Origin: Betaproteobacteria bacterium
GTDB lineage: Bacteria > Pseudomonadota > Gammaproteobacteria > Burkholderiales > SG8-39
NCBI GenBank assembly: GCA_016195915.1
Contig: JACPYS010000015.1
Location: 124,001 to 188,000 of the forward strand
DNA length: 64,000 nucleotides
Direction: 5' to 3'
Positions 1-8,161 of the stretch are shown here, piece by piece; position 1 is the stretch's first letter; each line of letters begins with the position of its first letter. The position numbers and the translations under genes are program-made. The notes under the pieces were generated by a model. The model was not told the DNA's origin, made no database searches, and was given only the letters and a program-made list of their open reading frames with translations.

Positions 1-23
1 ACCAGGTGGCGGAGCATTTCGGC

Positions 24-461
24 ATGTCGAAGGTGCCGCTGATCCTGGCGCTGGTGGCGATGGTCGGGGTGTCTCTGGTCAACTACGTGGTGAAGAAACT
101 GCCCACGGGCCTCGAGCCCAAGCCCAAGGAAAAGAGCCCCGAGGGAATCCGTGCGCTGTTCTACGGCATCGAGAAGAACAACGTGGCCTATGCACAGAAG
201 GTATTGAGCATGAACTTCGACCCCAATCTGCGCCACGACAACGGCTATACGCCGCTCGCCTACGCGGCAATGAAGGGCAATCCGCAGATGGTGGATCTCC
301 TGCTGCGCAGCGGCGCCGAGGTGAACGTCGCCACCGCCGATGGCGATACGCCGGTGGAATTGGCGCTGCGCATGGGGCATGCGGAACTCGCCGACCAGCT
401 CAAGCGAGTACGCGTAGAGCAGGAAGCGCGCGCGGCGGGCACCGCGCCGGCATCGGCGTAG
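24..461 (+). CDS. Membrane-anchored ankyrin-repeat protein, possibly cut by window edge
   Basis: The protein begins with a hydrophobic segment (about residues 4-20, LILALVAMVGVSLVNYVV) followed by a charged linker and two to three ankyrin-type repeats; NGYTPLAYAAMKGNPQMVDL and the GDTPVELALRMGHAEL stretch are typical. It is therefore likely an inner-membrane-anchored protein-protein interaction module. The ATG at 24 has a GCGGAG about nine bases upstream; a GTG at 6 is in frame and the frame is open to the window edge, so the true start may lie outside. No partner can be named from the neighbourhood. Confidence 0.75.
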   Translation: MSKVPLILALVAMVGVSLVNYVVKKLPTGLEPKPKEKSPEGIRALFYGIEKNNVAYAQKVLSMNFDPNLRHDNGYTPLAYAAMKGNPQMVDLLLRSGAEVNVATADGDTPVELALRMGHAELADQLKRVRVEQEARAAGTAPASA

Positions 462-602
462 CGCCGCTGGCGCGGCGGGTGCGTCGCGCCGCGTTTACTC
501 CAAACTTCGGCGTTCCACAAGCTTTGCAGCCGGCGTGGTTTGCTGTATGTTTATCCAGTTCGCCGGCGCTCGGCCCGCGACACGGTCACCCCGGTTTTAA
601 AA

Positions 603-621
603 AATAATAATTATCATTTAA
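603..621 (+). promoter_or_regulatory. Candidate Fur-like box upstream of nrdJ
   Basis: An AT-rich island in an otherwise GC-rich sequence contains AATAATAATTATCATTTAA. It agrees with the 19-base Fur consensus GATAATGATAATCATTATC at 13 positions without gaps. It sits about 115 bases upstream of the ribonucleotide reductase start. AT-rich sequence raises the chance of a fortuitous match, so this is only a candidate. Confidence 0.35.
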
Positions 622-736
622 TCAATACGTTACGAGTTCTTATTGACGCATAACAAGAACTGCGCGATCGTAGCTTCCTAGCGTGCCGTCCGGACGCTAT
701 GCTCGCGACTCACCTGACCTCGGGATAAAACCAAAA

Positions 737-3586
737 ATGACCACGACGGAGAAGACCAAGAATCCCAGCGCCCTCGCCGAACAGGAAATCTGCCGGGAAG
801 CGCTGCTGGAGAAATACGCGAAGGGCATGGAGGATTCGGTCGACGCGGTGCGCCAGCGGGTCGCGCGCGCGCTGGCGGCAGTGGAGCCGGAAGACCGGCG
901 CGCAGGCTGGGAACGCCGTTTCATCCAGGCGCTCGAGGGCGGGTTCATTCCCGCCGGGCGCATCAACTCGGCCGCAGGAATCAATATCCGGGCCACCCTG
1001 ATCAATTGCTTCGTGCAGCCCGTGGGCGATTCGATCACGGAGATGGTGGACGGCAAGCCGGGAATCTACGCCGCGCTCGCCGAAGCCGCTGAAACCATGC
1101 GACGCGGCGGAGGCGTCGGCTACGATTTCTCCTCCATCCGGCCCAAGGGCGCGGAGGTAAGAGGCACGCAGTCTCGCGCCAGCGGGCCGGTATCGTACAT
1201 GCGCGTTTTCGACCGTTCGTGCGAGACGGTCGAGTCGGCTGGGGCCCGCCGCGGCGCGCAGATGGGCGTTCTGCGCTGCGACCACCCGGACGTGGAGGAA
1301 TTCGTCCATGCCAAGGACAAGGGCGACCTGGCAAATTTCAACATTTCGGTCGGCGTGAGCGACCAGTTCATGCAAGCCGTGGAGGCCGGGCGCGAAATCG
1401 AACTCGCGCACAAGGCCAAGCCCGGCCGCGAGCAGTTCGAGGCGGGTGCCTACCAGCGCGATGACGGCATGTGGGTGTTTCGCCGGATCGCGGCGCGCGA
1501 TCTTTGGGAACAGGTAATGCGCTCGACCTACGACCACGCCGAGCCGGGCATCCTGTTCCTCGATCGCATCAACCGCGACAACAACCTCAACTATTGCGAG
1601 ACGATCGACGCGACGAACCCCTGTGCGGAGCAGCCGCTGCCGCCCTACGGTTGCTGCTGCCTGGGTTCGATCGACCTCACGCGCTGCGTAAAGAATCCCT
1701 ATGCCGAGAACGCGGAGTTCGATTTCGAGCGATTCGCCAAGGTCGTGGAGGTGTCGGTGCGAATGCTGGACAACGTGCTCGACGTGACCGCCTGGCCGCT
1801 TGCGCAGCAGAAGAACGAAGCGATGGCCAAGCGCCGCGTCGGCCTGGGTTTCACCGGGCTCGGCGATGCGCTCATCATGCTGCGCTTGCGCTATGACACG
1901 GACGCCGCGCGCGCGATGGCCCAGCGCATCGCGGAATCGATGCGCGACAACGCCTATCGCGCGTCGGTCGAGCTGGCGCGGGAGCGCGGTCAGTTCCCGC
2001 TGTTCAACGCCGATCTCTACCTCTCGGGCACCAGCTTCGCCGCACGCTTGCCCGAGGACATCAAAGCGCAGATTCGCCGGCACGGCCTGCGCAACTCGCA
2101 CCTGCTCTCGATCGCTCCGACCGGCACCATCAGCCTTGCGTTTGCGGACAATGCCTCGAACGGCATCGAACCGCCGTTCTCGTGGACCTACACGCGCAAG
2201 AAGCGCATGGCCGACGGCACGCACAAGGAATTCCCGGTCGAGGACCACGCGTGGCGAAACTATCGCGCGCGCGGCGGCGACATGGAACGGCTGCCGGAGT
2301 ACTTCGTTACCGCGCTGGAGATCTCGGCCACGGCGCACGAGCAGATGGTGGCCGCGGTCGCTCCTTACGTCGACACGAGCATCTCCAAGACGGTGAATGT
2401 CCCCGAGGACTATCCCTACGGCGAGTTTCAGGACCTGTATCTCGAAGCGTGGAAATCCGGCCTCAAGGGCCTGGCCACTTACCGCCCGAACAGCGTCCTG
2501 GGCGCAGTCCTTTCAGTGGGCAAGCCCGCGGTCATCGACAAGAAACCCCAGGATTTCCGCAGCGACGACGTCAACCGGCGCATCGAAATCCGTAACGTCC
2601 CGCTGCCGGTGCTGGCTTCGCTGCGCTGGCCGAATCGCCCGGGTCTGGCCGACGGCAATCCGGCGTGGACCTACATGATCGAGCACCCGCACGGCGAATT
2701 TGCGCTGTTCGTGGGCCACGTCGAAAACGGCCGCAACCACGCCTTCGAGGTCTGGGTGAACGGCGCCGAGCAGCCGCGCGGCCTCGGTGCGCTCGCCAAG
2801 AGCCTGTCGATGGACATGCGCGCCAACGACGCCGGTTGGCTGAAACTGAAGTTCGACAGCCTCGCCAAGGCCGCCGGAGACGACGCGTTTGACATGCCTT
2901 TTCCGCCGCACGGGGAGAAAAAGCGCATGCCCAGCGTCGTCTCGGCCTTTGCGCAGGTGCTGCGCTACCGGGTCGAGCAACTCGGTGGCCTGGCGGAAGG
3001 CGCGCCTACGCCGTTGCTCGATTCCATGTTCAGCCACAAGGAACCCAAGACGGGCACGGACGGCACCATGTCGTGGACCGTGGACATTCTCAACCCGAGA
3101 ACGGGCGATGACTTCGTGCTGGGCCTGAAGGAAATCACCCTGCCGGACGGCATGACGCGGCCCTACTCCATGTGGCTGGCGGGAGAGTATCCGCGCGTGC
3201 TCGACGGTCTGTGCAAGCTGCTCTCGCTCGACATGCGCGTGCTGGATCCGGCGTGGATCGGCATGAAACTCAGGAAGCTGCTCAATTATCCCGAGCCGCT
3301 CGGCGATTTCATGGCCTTCGTCCCGGGCGAGCGCAAACAGCAGACCTACCCTTCCACGGTCTCCTATCTCGCGCGGCTCATCATTCACCGCTATGCGATG
3401 CTGGGGCTGCTCAACGAGGAAGGCCTGCCCGTGCGTGAGATGGGGATGCTCGAGGCACCGGCCAAGGCCGGAATGCCGCGCGTCATGAAAGGCGGGCAGT
3501 GCCCGGAGTGCGGCAATCACACCATGATCCGAAAGGACGGATGCGACTATTGCACCGCCTGCGGCTATGTCGGGGTTTGCGGCTGA
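737..3586 (+). CDS. nrdJ: Adenosylcobalamin-dependent (class II) ribonucleoside-diphosphate reductase
   Basis: Reduces ribonucleotides to deoxyribonucleotides by a radical mechanism using vitamin B12 coenzyme, independent of oxygen. Visible motifs are the active-site cysteine in LINCFVQP (Cys91), the thiyl-radical motif [20 protein letters not shown] (Cys296), [10 protein letters not shown], and a C-terminal cysteine-rich tail ([20 protein letters not shown]) for zinc binding and re-reduction. Between catalytic core and tail lie two tandem TSCPD-like accessory modules (about residues 610-740 and 770-900), usual for the roughly 950-residue proteobacterial form. An in-frame GTG at 683 would add 18 residues with no family resemblance, so the ATG at 737 is preferred. 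It is monocistronic, with a long AT-rich leader. No cobalamin riboswitch was recognised. Confidence 0.95.
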   Translation: MTTTEKTKNPSALAEQEICREALLEKYAKGMEDSVDAVRQRVARALAAVEPEDRRAGWERRFIQALEGGFIPAGRINSAAGINIRATLINCFVQPVGDSITEMVDGKPGIYAALAEAAETMRRGGGVGYDFSSIRPKGAEVRGTQSRASGPVSYMRVFDRSCETVESAGARRGAQMGVLRCDHPDVEEFVHAKDKGDLANFNISVGVSDQFMQAVEAGREIELAHKAKPGREQFEAGAYQRDDGMWVFRRIAARDLWEQVMRSTYDHAEPGILFLDRINRDNNLNYCETIDATNPCAEQPLPPYGCCCLGSIDLTRCVKNPYAENAEFDFERFAKVVEVSVRMLDNVLDVTAWPLAQQKNEAMAKRRVGLGFTGLGDALIMLRLRYDTDAARAMAQRIAESMRDNAYRASVELARERGQFPLFNADLYLSGTSFAARLPEDIKAQIRRHGLRNSHLLSIAPTGTISLAFADNASNGIEPPFSWTYTRKKRMADGTHKEFPVEDHAWRNYRARGGDMERLPEYFVTALEISATAHEQMVAAVAPYVDTSISKTVNVPEDYPYGEFQDLYLEAWKSGLKGLATYRPNSVLGAVLSVGKPAVIDKKPQDFRSDDVNRRIEIRNVPLPVLASLRWPNRPGLADGNPAWTYMIEHPHGEFALFVGHVENGRNHAFEVWVNGAEQPRGLGALAKSLSMDMRANDAGWLKLKFDSLAKAAGDDAFDMPFPPHGEKKRMPSVVSAFAQVLRYRVEQLGGLAEGAPTPLLDSMFSHKEPKTGTDGTMSWTVDILNPRTGDDFVLGLKEITLPDGMTRPYSMWLAGEYPRVLDGLCKLLSLDMRVLDPAWIGMKLRKLLNYPEPLGDFMAFVPGERKQQTYPSTVSYLARLIIHRYAMLGLLNEEGLPVREMGMLEAPAKAGMPRVMKGGQCPECGNHTMIRKDGCDYCTACGYVGVCG

Positions 3587-3616
3587 CGCTACAATAGCAG
3601 CGAGGAGGATTCCCCG

Positions 3617-4177
3617 ATGAAAATTGTGCGCCTTGGCGCGGCTGTTGTGCTTGCCGCGCTTTTGTCCGCCTGCGGCTCGATGAACGTCACGAGCGACGGC
3701 GCCGATTCGCGACTGATGCTGAAGGGTTACGATCCAGTCGCGTATTTCACCACTGGCCGTCCGGTGAAGGGCGATCCCGGGATCAAGACCGATCACGCCG
3801 GCGTCACCTACCGTTTCTCGAGCGCCGGCAACCGCGACAGCTTCATGAAGGACCCGGCGAAATACGCGCCGCAGTACGGCGGTTTCTGCGCCAACGGAAT
3901 GGTCTACGCCATCCCGCTGGGCGGCGAGGTCGACGTGTTCAACATCGTCAACGGCAAGCTCTACATGTTCGGCGGCACCGGCTCGAAGATCTACTTCGAG
4001 ATGGACCAGGAGAGAAACCTCAAGCTCGCCGACGGCTACTGGGAGAGCGAGGTCAAGGACTCGAACTGGCGGCTGCAATCATGGAAGCGCGTGTGGCTCA
4101 GCAGGGTGCCGCACTACAAGACCAACCGGGAACTGGCGGAAGAGTACGAGAAGCGCTACGGCAAGAAACCGGGCTGA
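3617..4177 (+). CDS. YHS-domain lipoprotein
   Basis: A 186-residue exported lipoprotein. The N-terminus has a signal peptide ending in the lipobox LLSACGS (Cys19 or so). A YHS-like domain follows (LKGYDPVAYFTTGRPVKGD, then YRFSSAGNRDSFMKDPAKYAPQYGGFCA), a fold often linked with metal binding. The C-terminal third is charged and has no obvious domain. A GAGGAG ribosome-binding site lies just before the ATG. It follows nrdJ after about 30 bases and may be co-transcribed, although no functional link is evident. Confidence 0.85.
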   Translation: MKIVRLGAAVVLAALLSACGSMNVTSDGADSRLMLKGYDPVAYFTTGRPVKGDPGIKTDHAGVTYRFSSAGNRDSFMKDPAKYAPQYGGFCANGMVYAIPLGGEVDVFNIVNGKLYMFGGTGSKIYFEMDQERNLKLADGYWESEVKDSNWRLQSWKRVWLSRVPHYKTNRELAEEYEKRYGKKPG

Positions 4178-4208
4178 ACCTCTCAGGGCCCCGTGAACAC
4201 CACGGGCA

Positions 4209-5186
4209 TCACCCGGTGGCCATCGCGCGTCGAACGCCGGCCGCAATCGCGTTTTCATCCGGGATGATCATCTTCTCGAGGTTGCGCGCGAACGGGATCG
4301 GAACATTCGGCGTCGCAACGCGCCCGATCGGCGCCTTGAGGAAACGGAAACCTTCCTCCGCGACCATCGCCGCTATTTCGGCGCCCGAGCCGCAGAACTT
4401 CATCGCTTCGCTCACCACCACCATCCGGCCGGTCTTCGCCACCGAGCTGAGGATGCGTTCCTTGTCGAGCGGCACGATGCAGCGCAGGTCGAGGATTTCG
4501 ATTTCCACTCCCTCCTCTGCCAGCGCCTCGCCTGCAAGCTGCGCCCGGCGCACCATCGCGCCGATCGCCACTACCGTAACGTCGCGCCCCGCGCGCACCA
4601 GTTTGGCCTCGCCCAACGGCACTACGATGTCGCCCTCCGGAATTTCGTCGCGCGTTCCGTGGTAGAGCCCCATGTGCTCGAGGAACAACACCGGATTGTC
4701 ATCGCGGATCGCGGCCTTCACCATTCCCTTGGCGTCGCGCGCGTTGGATGGCATTGCCACCTTGATACCGGGCAGGTGAGCGACCCAGGCGTGGTAATCG
4801 TAGGCGTGGCCGTGGTAAGGCCCGACCCCGAACTTGGCGCGCACCACCAGCGGTACGCGTGCCTTGCCGTCGGAGTAATAGTGCATCGCCCCGCCGTCGC
4901 AGCCCAGCTGTTGCAGCACCAGCCCGAGGTATTCGAGGAACATGATGTCGACGATCGGGCGCTTTCCCATCAGGGCCGCGCCGACGCCTGCGCCCACGAT
5001 GCCGCCCTCGGAGATCGGCGTGTCGATCACGCGCGCTGCGCCGAATTCCTCCCACAATCCCTTGCACGAGTTGAGCGGCCCGCCGAACTGGCCGATGTCC
5101 AGCCCCATGATGAATACGCCGGCGTCGCGCCGCATTTCCTCGGCGATGCCCGCGACTACCGCCTGCTGCATGGTCTGTCTTGCCAT
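4209..5186 (-). CDS. 2-oxoacid dehydrogenase E1 component, beta subunit
   Basis: Beta subunit of a thiamine-diphosphate-dependent E1 of the pyruvate/acetoin/branched-chain type. With the alpha subunit it decarboxylates a 2-oxoacid and transfers the acyl unit to a lipoyl domain. Family hallmarks are the N-terminal ARQTMQQAVVAGIAEEM, the GGAMHYYSDGKARVPLVVRA region, GVGPYHGHAYDYHAW and the C-terminal RVATPNVPIPFARNLEK. The ATG at 5186 follows GGAGGAG; an upstream TTG at 5204 would overlap that site. It is last in a four-gene operon (E2 core, lipoyl protein, E1 alpha, E1 beta) and starts one base after the alpha gene. The substrate cannot be fixed from sequence. Confidence 0.92.
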   Translation of the reverse strand: MARQTMQQAVVAGIAEEMRRDAGVFIMGLDIGQFGGPLNSCKGLWEEFGAARVIDTPISEGGIVGAGVGAALMGKRPIVDIMFLEYLGLVLQQLGCDGGAMHYYSDGKARVPLVVRAKFGVGPYHGHAYDYHAWVAHLPGIKVAMPSNARDAKGMVKAAIRDDNPVLFLEHMGLYHGTRDEIPEGDIVVPLGEAKLVRAGRDVTVVAIGAMVRRAQLAGEALAEEGVEIEILDLRCIVPLDKERILSSVAKTGRMVVVSEAMKFCGSGAEIAAMVAEEGFRFLKAPIGRVATPNVPIPFARNLEKMIIPDENAIAAGVRRAMATG

Positions 5187-5187
5187 G

Positions 5188-6144
5188 TCACACTCCTCCG
5201 GCAAACACGCGATCGAGTCCCAGGACTTCCGGACCCGGCATCGGATCGGACTGCGCTTTCCTCATTGCGGCCTCGACCTCGGCGGAAACCGCCGCGCGCA
5301 ATTCCGCAATCTTCGCCGCGTCGAGCACGCCCTCGGACAGCAACCGTGCCTCGTGCAGCGCGATCGGGTCGCGCGCCTTCCATTTCTCCACTTCCTCGCT
5401 GGAGCGGTAGTTGCCTGGATCGGACGCCATGTGCCCGCCCACCCGGTAGGTAAACGCGTCGATCAGCGCCGGACCTTCGCCGCGCCGCGCACGCGCGATT
5501 GCGCCTTGCACGGCATCGTGCACCGCGACCACGTCGTTGCCATCCACCAGTTGTCCCGGAACGCCGAATCCGGCGGCTCGGTCCACGATCCGGCCGCCAT
5601 GTTCCCGCGCCGAGGAGGTCGAAATCGCAAACTGGTTGTTCTGGCACACGAAGACCACGGGCAGGCACAGCACGGCCGCGAGATTCAAGGCCTCGTGAAA
5701 ATTGCCGCGGCTCGCCGTGCCGTCGCCGAACACTGCAAGCGCCACGCCTCCCCTGGCGTCGAGTTTCGCGGCGAGCGCCGCGCCCGCCGCGTACTCCAGC
5801 GTCGGACCGAGCGCACCGGAATACAGGCCGATGATGCCGAATTCGATCGGGCCACAGACGTCGGAGCGGTAACGTCCGCGCGTATAGCTCGTCGCCTTGC
5901 CCTCCAGTCCGGCCAGCAGCCGCGCAAGATCGCCACCGCGCGCATACGATGCAGCGATCATTCCGCGGTAATGGGGCACAAGGGCGTCGCCCTGGCGCAG
6001 ACCGTGGTAACAGCCCGCGACCACCGCTTCCTCTCCCAGCGCCGGGTGCCAATGCCCGTCGGCGGCGCCGATCACCCGATCCAATTCGCGCGTGGCCAGC
6101 ATGAGGCGGTGCAGCGCAATCCAGGTTTCATTGCGGTTTGACAC
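5188..6144 (-). CDS. 2-oxoacid dehydrogenase E1 component, alpha subunit
   Basis: Thiamine-diphosphate-binding alpha subunit. It carries the GDG...NN cofactor motif (GDGTASRGNFHEALN through VCQNNQFA) and the MASDPGNYRSSEEVEKW segment near the phosphorylation-loop position of this family. The GTG at 6144 is preceded by AGGGAGG; a TTG further upstream in frame would run through that site. Length (318 residues) is normal for acetoin or short-chain 2-oxoacid dehydrogenases. It lies one base from the lipoyl gene upstream and from the beta gene downstream, so translation is probably coupled. Confidence 0.92.
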   Translation of the reverse strand: MSNRNETWIALHRLMLATRELDRVIGAADGHWHPALGEEAVVAGCYHGLRQGDALVPHYRGMIAASYARGGDLARLLAGLEGKATSYTRGRYRSDVCGPIEFGIIGLYSGALGPTLEYAAGAALAAKLDARGGVALAVFGDGTASRGNFHEALNLAAVLCLPVVFVCQNNQFAISTSSAREHGGRIVDRAAGFGVPGQLVDGNDVVAVHDAVQGAIARARRGEGPALIDAFTYRVGGHMASDPGNYRSSEEVEKWKARDPIALHEARLLSEGVLDAAKIAELRAAVSAEVEAAMRKAQSDPMPGPEVLGLDRVFAGGV

Positions 6145-6145
6145 G

Positions 6146-6388
6146 TCAGCCTCCCTGCGCAATTCGCGCGATCGCCGCGCCTACCGGCGCCACTTCGTCG
6201 GCCGGTACGAGAATCTCGGCGAGCGTGCCGCTGGCCGGGCTCTCCACCTCCACGTTCACCTTGTCGGTCATCACCTCGACCAGCAGTTCACCCTCGGTGA
6301 CCGGGTCGCCCGGCCGTTTGTGCCAGGTCACGATGGTGCCCTCTTTCGCATCGTTGCCGAAGTCCGGCATCGAAACATCAACGCTCAT
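6146..6388 (-). CDS. Stand-alone lipoyl-carrier protein (E2 lipoyl domain)
   Basis: An 80-residue protein that is nothing but a biotinyl/lipoyl domain. The lipoylation site is Lys43 in EVMTDKVNVEVESPASG, and the opening MPDFG is followed by the usual KRPGDPVTEGELL turn. It would shuttle acyl groups between the E1 and the E2 core. In most complexes this domain is fused to the N-terminus of E2; here it is encoded separately and downstream of the core gene. The ATG at 6388 has GGAGAA upstream. The same frame is open further upstream (to 6595), but that part overlaps the E2 core gene and has no domain character. Confidence 0.88.
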   Translation of the reverse strand: MSVDVSMPDFGNDAKEGTIVTWHKRPGDPVTEGELLVEVMTDKVNVEVESPASGTLAEILVPADEVAPVGAAIARIAQGG

Positions 6389-6402
6389 TCGCAATTTCTC
6401 CG

Positions 6403-7152
6403 CTAAAGCCCGAAATTCACGCCATCGGGCGCCATCATCAATCCATGCACCGTCTCGACAAATCGCGCAGCCGGTACCCCGTTGACGGCGCGGTGGTCGA
6501 ATGTCAGGCTGGTCGGCATCACCCACGCGGCTTCGATGCGTTCCTCGCGCACCACCGGCGCGCGCCGCACCGCCCCGGTACCGAGAATCGCGCACTGCGG
6601 GATGAAGACGATCGGCGTGGTCCAGCGCGCGCCCGGCACCATGCCTGCATTGGTCAGGGTGAAGGTGCCGCCCGCCACGTCACCGAGCACAAGCTTGCCG
6701 GCAGCCGCGCGCGCTTCGAGATCGCGCAGTTCGCGCGCGACCTCGCTCAAGGGCTTCTGATCGGCATCCTTCACCACCGGCACAACCAGGTTTCCATCGG
6801 GCAGAGACAGCGCCACGCCAACGTTCACAACCTCGTACACATGCAGCGCTCCGTCGATCAGCGCGCAGTTCATATCCGGGTGCCCGCGCAGCGCCTGGGC
6901 GACCAGTTTCACCAGCAGCTGCGTAAAGGAGAAACGCTCGCCGGCGGCGCACCCGGTATTGAGCTTGTCGCGCAGCGCGACCAGTGCGTCGCATTCAGTC
7001 TCCCCGATCAGCGTCACCGGCGCCGTTTCGAGGTGGCTGCGGGAAAGGCGGCCGGCGGCGATGCGCTGCATCGCGCCCAGCCGTCTGACGCTTGCGCGCG
7101 GCGCGGGGTTCGCGGGCTTGCGTGCTCCGCCCGCTCCCTCCTCTGATGCCAT
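6403..7152 (-). CDS. 2-oxoacid dehydrogenase E2 core (acyltransferase) lacking lipoyl and subunit-binding domains
   Basis: A 249-residue protein made of a short charged linker (residues 1-28) and the trimeric acyltransferase core, starting at GAMQRIAAGRLSRSHLETAP. Core features include PDMNCALIDG, NVGVALSLPDGNLVVPVV and FTLTNAGMVPG. The catalytic motif reads DHRAVNG (His220, Asn224) where the family has DHRxxDG, so the conserved aspartate is replaced by asparagine. No lipoyl domain and no peripheral subunit-binding domain are present. It is first in the operon, divergent from a MarR gene, with an inverted repeat between them. No dihydrolipoyl dehydrogenase gene is in the window. Confidence 0.88.
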   Translation of the reverse strand: MASEEGAGGARKPANPAPRASVRRLGAMQRIAAGRLSRSHLETAPVTLIGETECDALVALRDKLNTGCAAGERFSFTQLLVKLVAQALRGHPDMNCALIDGALHVYEVVNVGVALSLPDGNLVVPVVKDADQKPLSEVARELRDLEARAAAGKLVLGDVAGGTFTLTNAGMVPGARWTTPIVFIPQCAILGTGAVRRAPVVREERIEAAWVMPTSLTFDHRAVNGVPAARFVETVHGLMMAPDGVNFGL

Positions 7153-7173
7153 GCATCCGCCCCGACTTGTGAA

Positions 7174-7195
7174 ATTAATAACAAACGTTAATAAT
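7174..7195. promoter_or_regulatory. Candidate MarR operator
   Basis: The imperfect inverted repeat ATTAATAAC-AAAC-GTTAATAAT (7 of 9 arm positions pair) lies in the 86-base gap between the E2 core gene and the divergent MarR gene. It is strikingly AT-rich for this genome. Position and symmetry fit a MarR dimer site controlling both genes. Confidence 0.5.
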
Positions 7196-7238
7196 AGTTC
7201 AGTGCTGCGTCAAGCTGCATTGCAGCAACCCCCCAATC

Positions 7239-7763
7239 ATGTCGATCGCGAGAAAACCAGCCACGGCCCCGCGCGTGGACCAGGACCTGGTTTCCCGGCT
7301 GCTGCGGTTGGTGAACCTGATCGCCAAGCCGTTCTTCGCCGAATACGCGTCGCGCTTCCAGCTGTCGATCAACGACTGGCGGGTGCTGATGACTCTGGCG
7401 CAGAATCCCGAACTTGCAGCGAGCGACATCTGCGAGCAGACGGGCATGCACCCGATGAACGTCAGCCGCAGCGTCGCACACCTCGAGCGGCTGAGGCGCG
7501 TGAAACGCTGCGCGGATCCGAAGGACCGGCGCCGCAGCCTGTTACGCCTCACGCGCACCGGTCGTGCAGTGTTCCGAAGCATCGCTCCAAGTGCGCAGGC
7601 ACGCGAGGAAGTGGTGCGGCGCGCTCTGAGTGCCCGCGAAGCCGCGGTTCTTCGTACCCTGCTCGACCGGCTGATCGCCCGCGTCGGCGCCGAGACCAAC
7701 GACAGTTCCCAGCCGGCCGCGCGCAAACGCGTAGCGCGTCGCCTTCGAATCAACCTTCGTTAG
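7239..7763 (+). CDS. MarR-family transcriptional regulator
   Basis: A 174-residue winged-helix regulator. The SINDWRVLMTLAQNPELAAS helix, the recognition region CEQTGMHPMNVSRSVAHLER and the wing DPKDRRRSLLRLT are classic MarR features. The C-terminus is basic (RKRVARRLRINLR). It is divergent from the 2-oxoacid dehydrogenase operon and convergent with aconitase X, overlapping the last bases of the small subunit gene. It most likely represses the dehydrogenase operon and itself, with an organic acid or aromatic ligand as inducer; that role is inferred from position. Confidence 0.9.
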   Translation: MSIARKPATAPRVDQDLVSRLLRLVNLIAKPFFAEYASRFQLSINDWRVLMTLAQNPELAASDICEQTGMHPMNVSRSVAHLERLRRVKRCADPKDRRRSLLRLTRTGRAVFRSIAPSAQAREEVVRRALSAREAAVLRTLLDRLIARVGAETNDSSQPAARKRVARRLRINLR

Positions 7764-8161
7764 AGCACGCGTAGCACCCTGCGCTCCGGATCGATTTCCA
7801 CCGTCGCCCCGTTCGGTACCCGCGCGGTGACGTCTCCGTCGAATCCGGCCAGCATCGTCAGCCCGCCGAACGACGCGCCCTGCGCGAGGATCGGATTGAC
7901 CGAGTTCAACACGATGGCGAGCGGCACGAGCTGGCGCGAAGCCATTTCGTGCAGCATCCACGCGCTTGCGACACCGCCCTTGGCCGTGTCGAGCACCAGA
8001 ACCTTGCCGACGTAAGACTGCCCGGCGAGCTTGTGCGCAGGCCGGGAGAATTTTCCGGCGGCGCGGTCCAGGTCGTAGCGTGCGGAAAAACCGTCGTGCG
8101 CCACCAGCGCGCTGCCGCGAACCGGCCGGCCTATCGCATGGCGCGCAATCAGCTCGATCAT
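7760..8161 (-). CDS. Aconitase X swivel (small) subunit, DUF126
   Basis: A 133-residue swivel domain of the aconitase X family. Family pattern is visible in GRPVRGSALVAHDGFSARYD, the LAGQSYVGKVLVLDTAKGG stretch (serine-containing active-site loop, gated by G-K) and VLNSVNPILAQGA. The ATG at 8161 overlaps the stop of the large subunit by four bases (ATGA). The two subunits together form a dehydratase; bacterial members act on cis-3-hydroxy-L-proline and archaeal ones on 5-phosphomevalonate. Which substrate applies here cannot be read from sequence. Confidence 0.88.
   Translation of the reverse strand: MIELIARHAIGRPVRGSALVAHDGFSARYDLDRAAGKFSRPAHKLAGQSYVGKVLVLDTAKGGVASAWMLHEMASRQLVPLAIVLNSVNPILAQGASFGGLTMLAGFDGDVTARVPNGATVEIDPERRVLRVL

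Noticed and set aside
643-656. TTGACGCATAACAA as an FNR box before nrdJ
   Set aside because: Only eight of ten matches in an AT-rich tract; weaker than the other sites and without supporting context.
462-736. Cobalamin riboswitch in the nrdJ leader
   Set aside because: Looked for the conserved B12-box type sequence and long folded leader; none was recognisable.
710-4078. Two long minus-strand frames across nrdJ
   Set aside because: Antisense of a clear class II ribonucleotide reductase; no recognisable domain.
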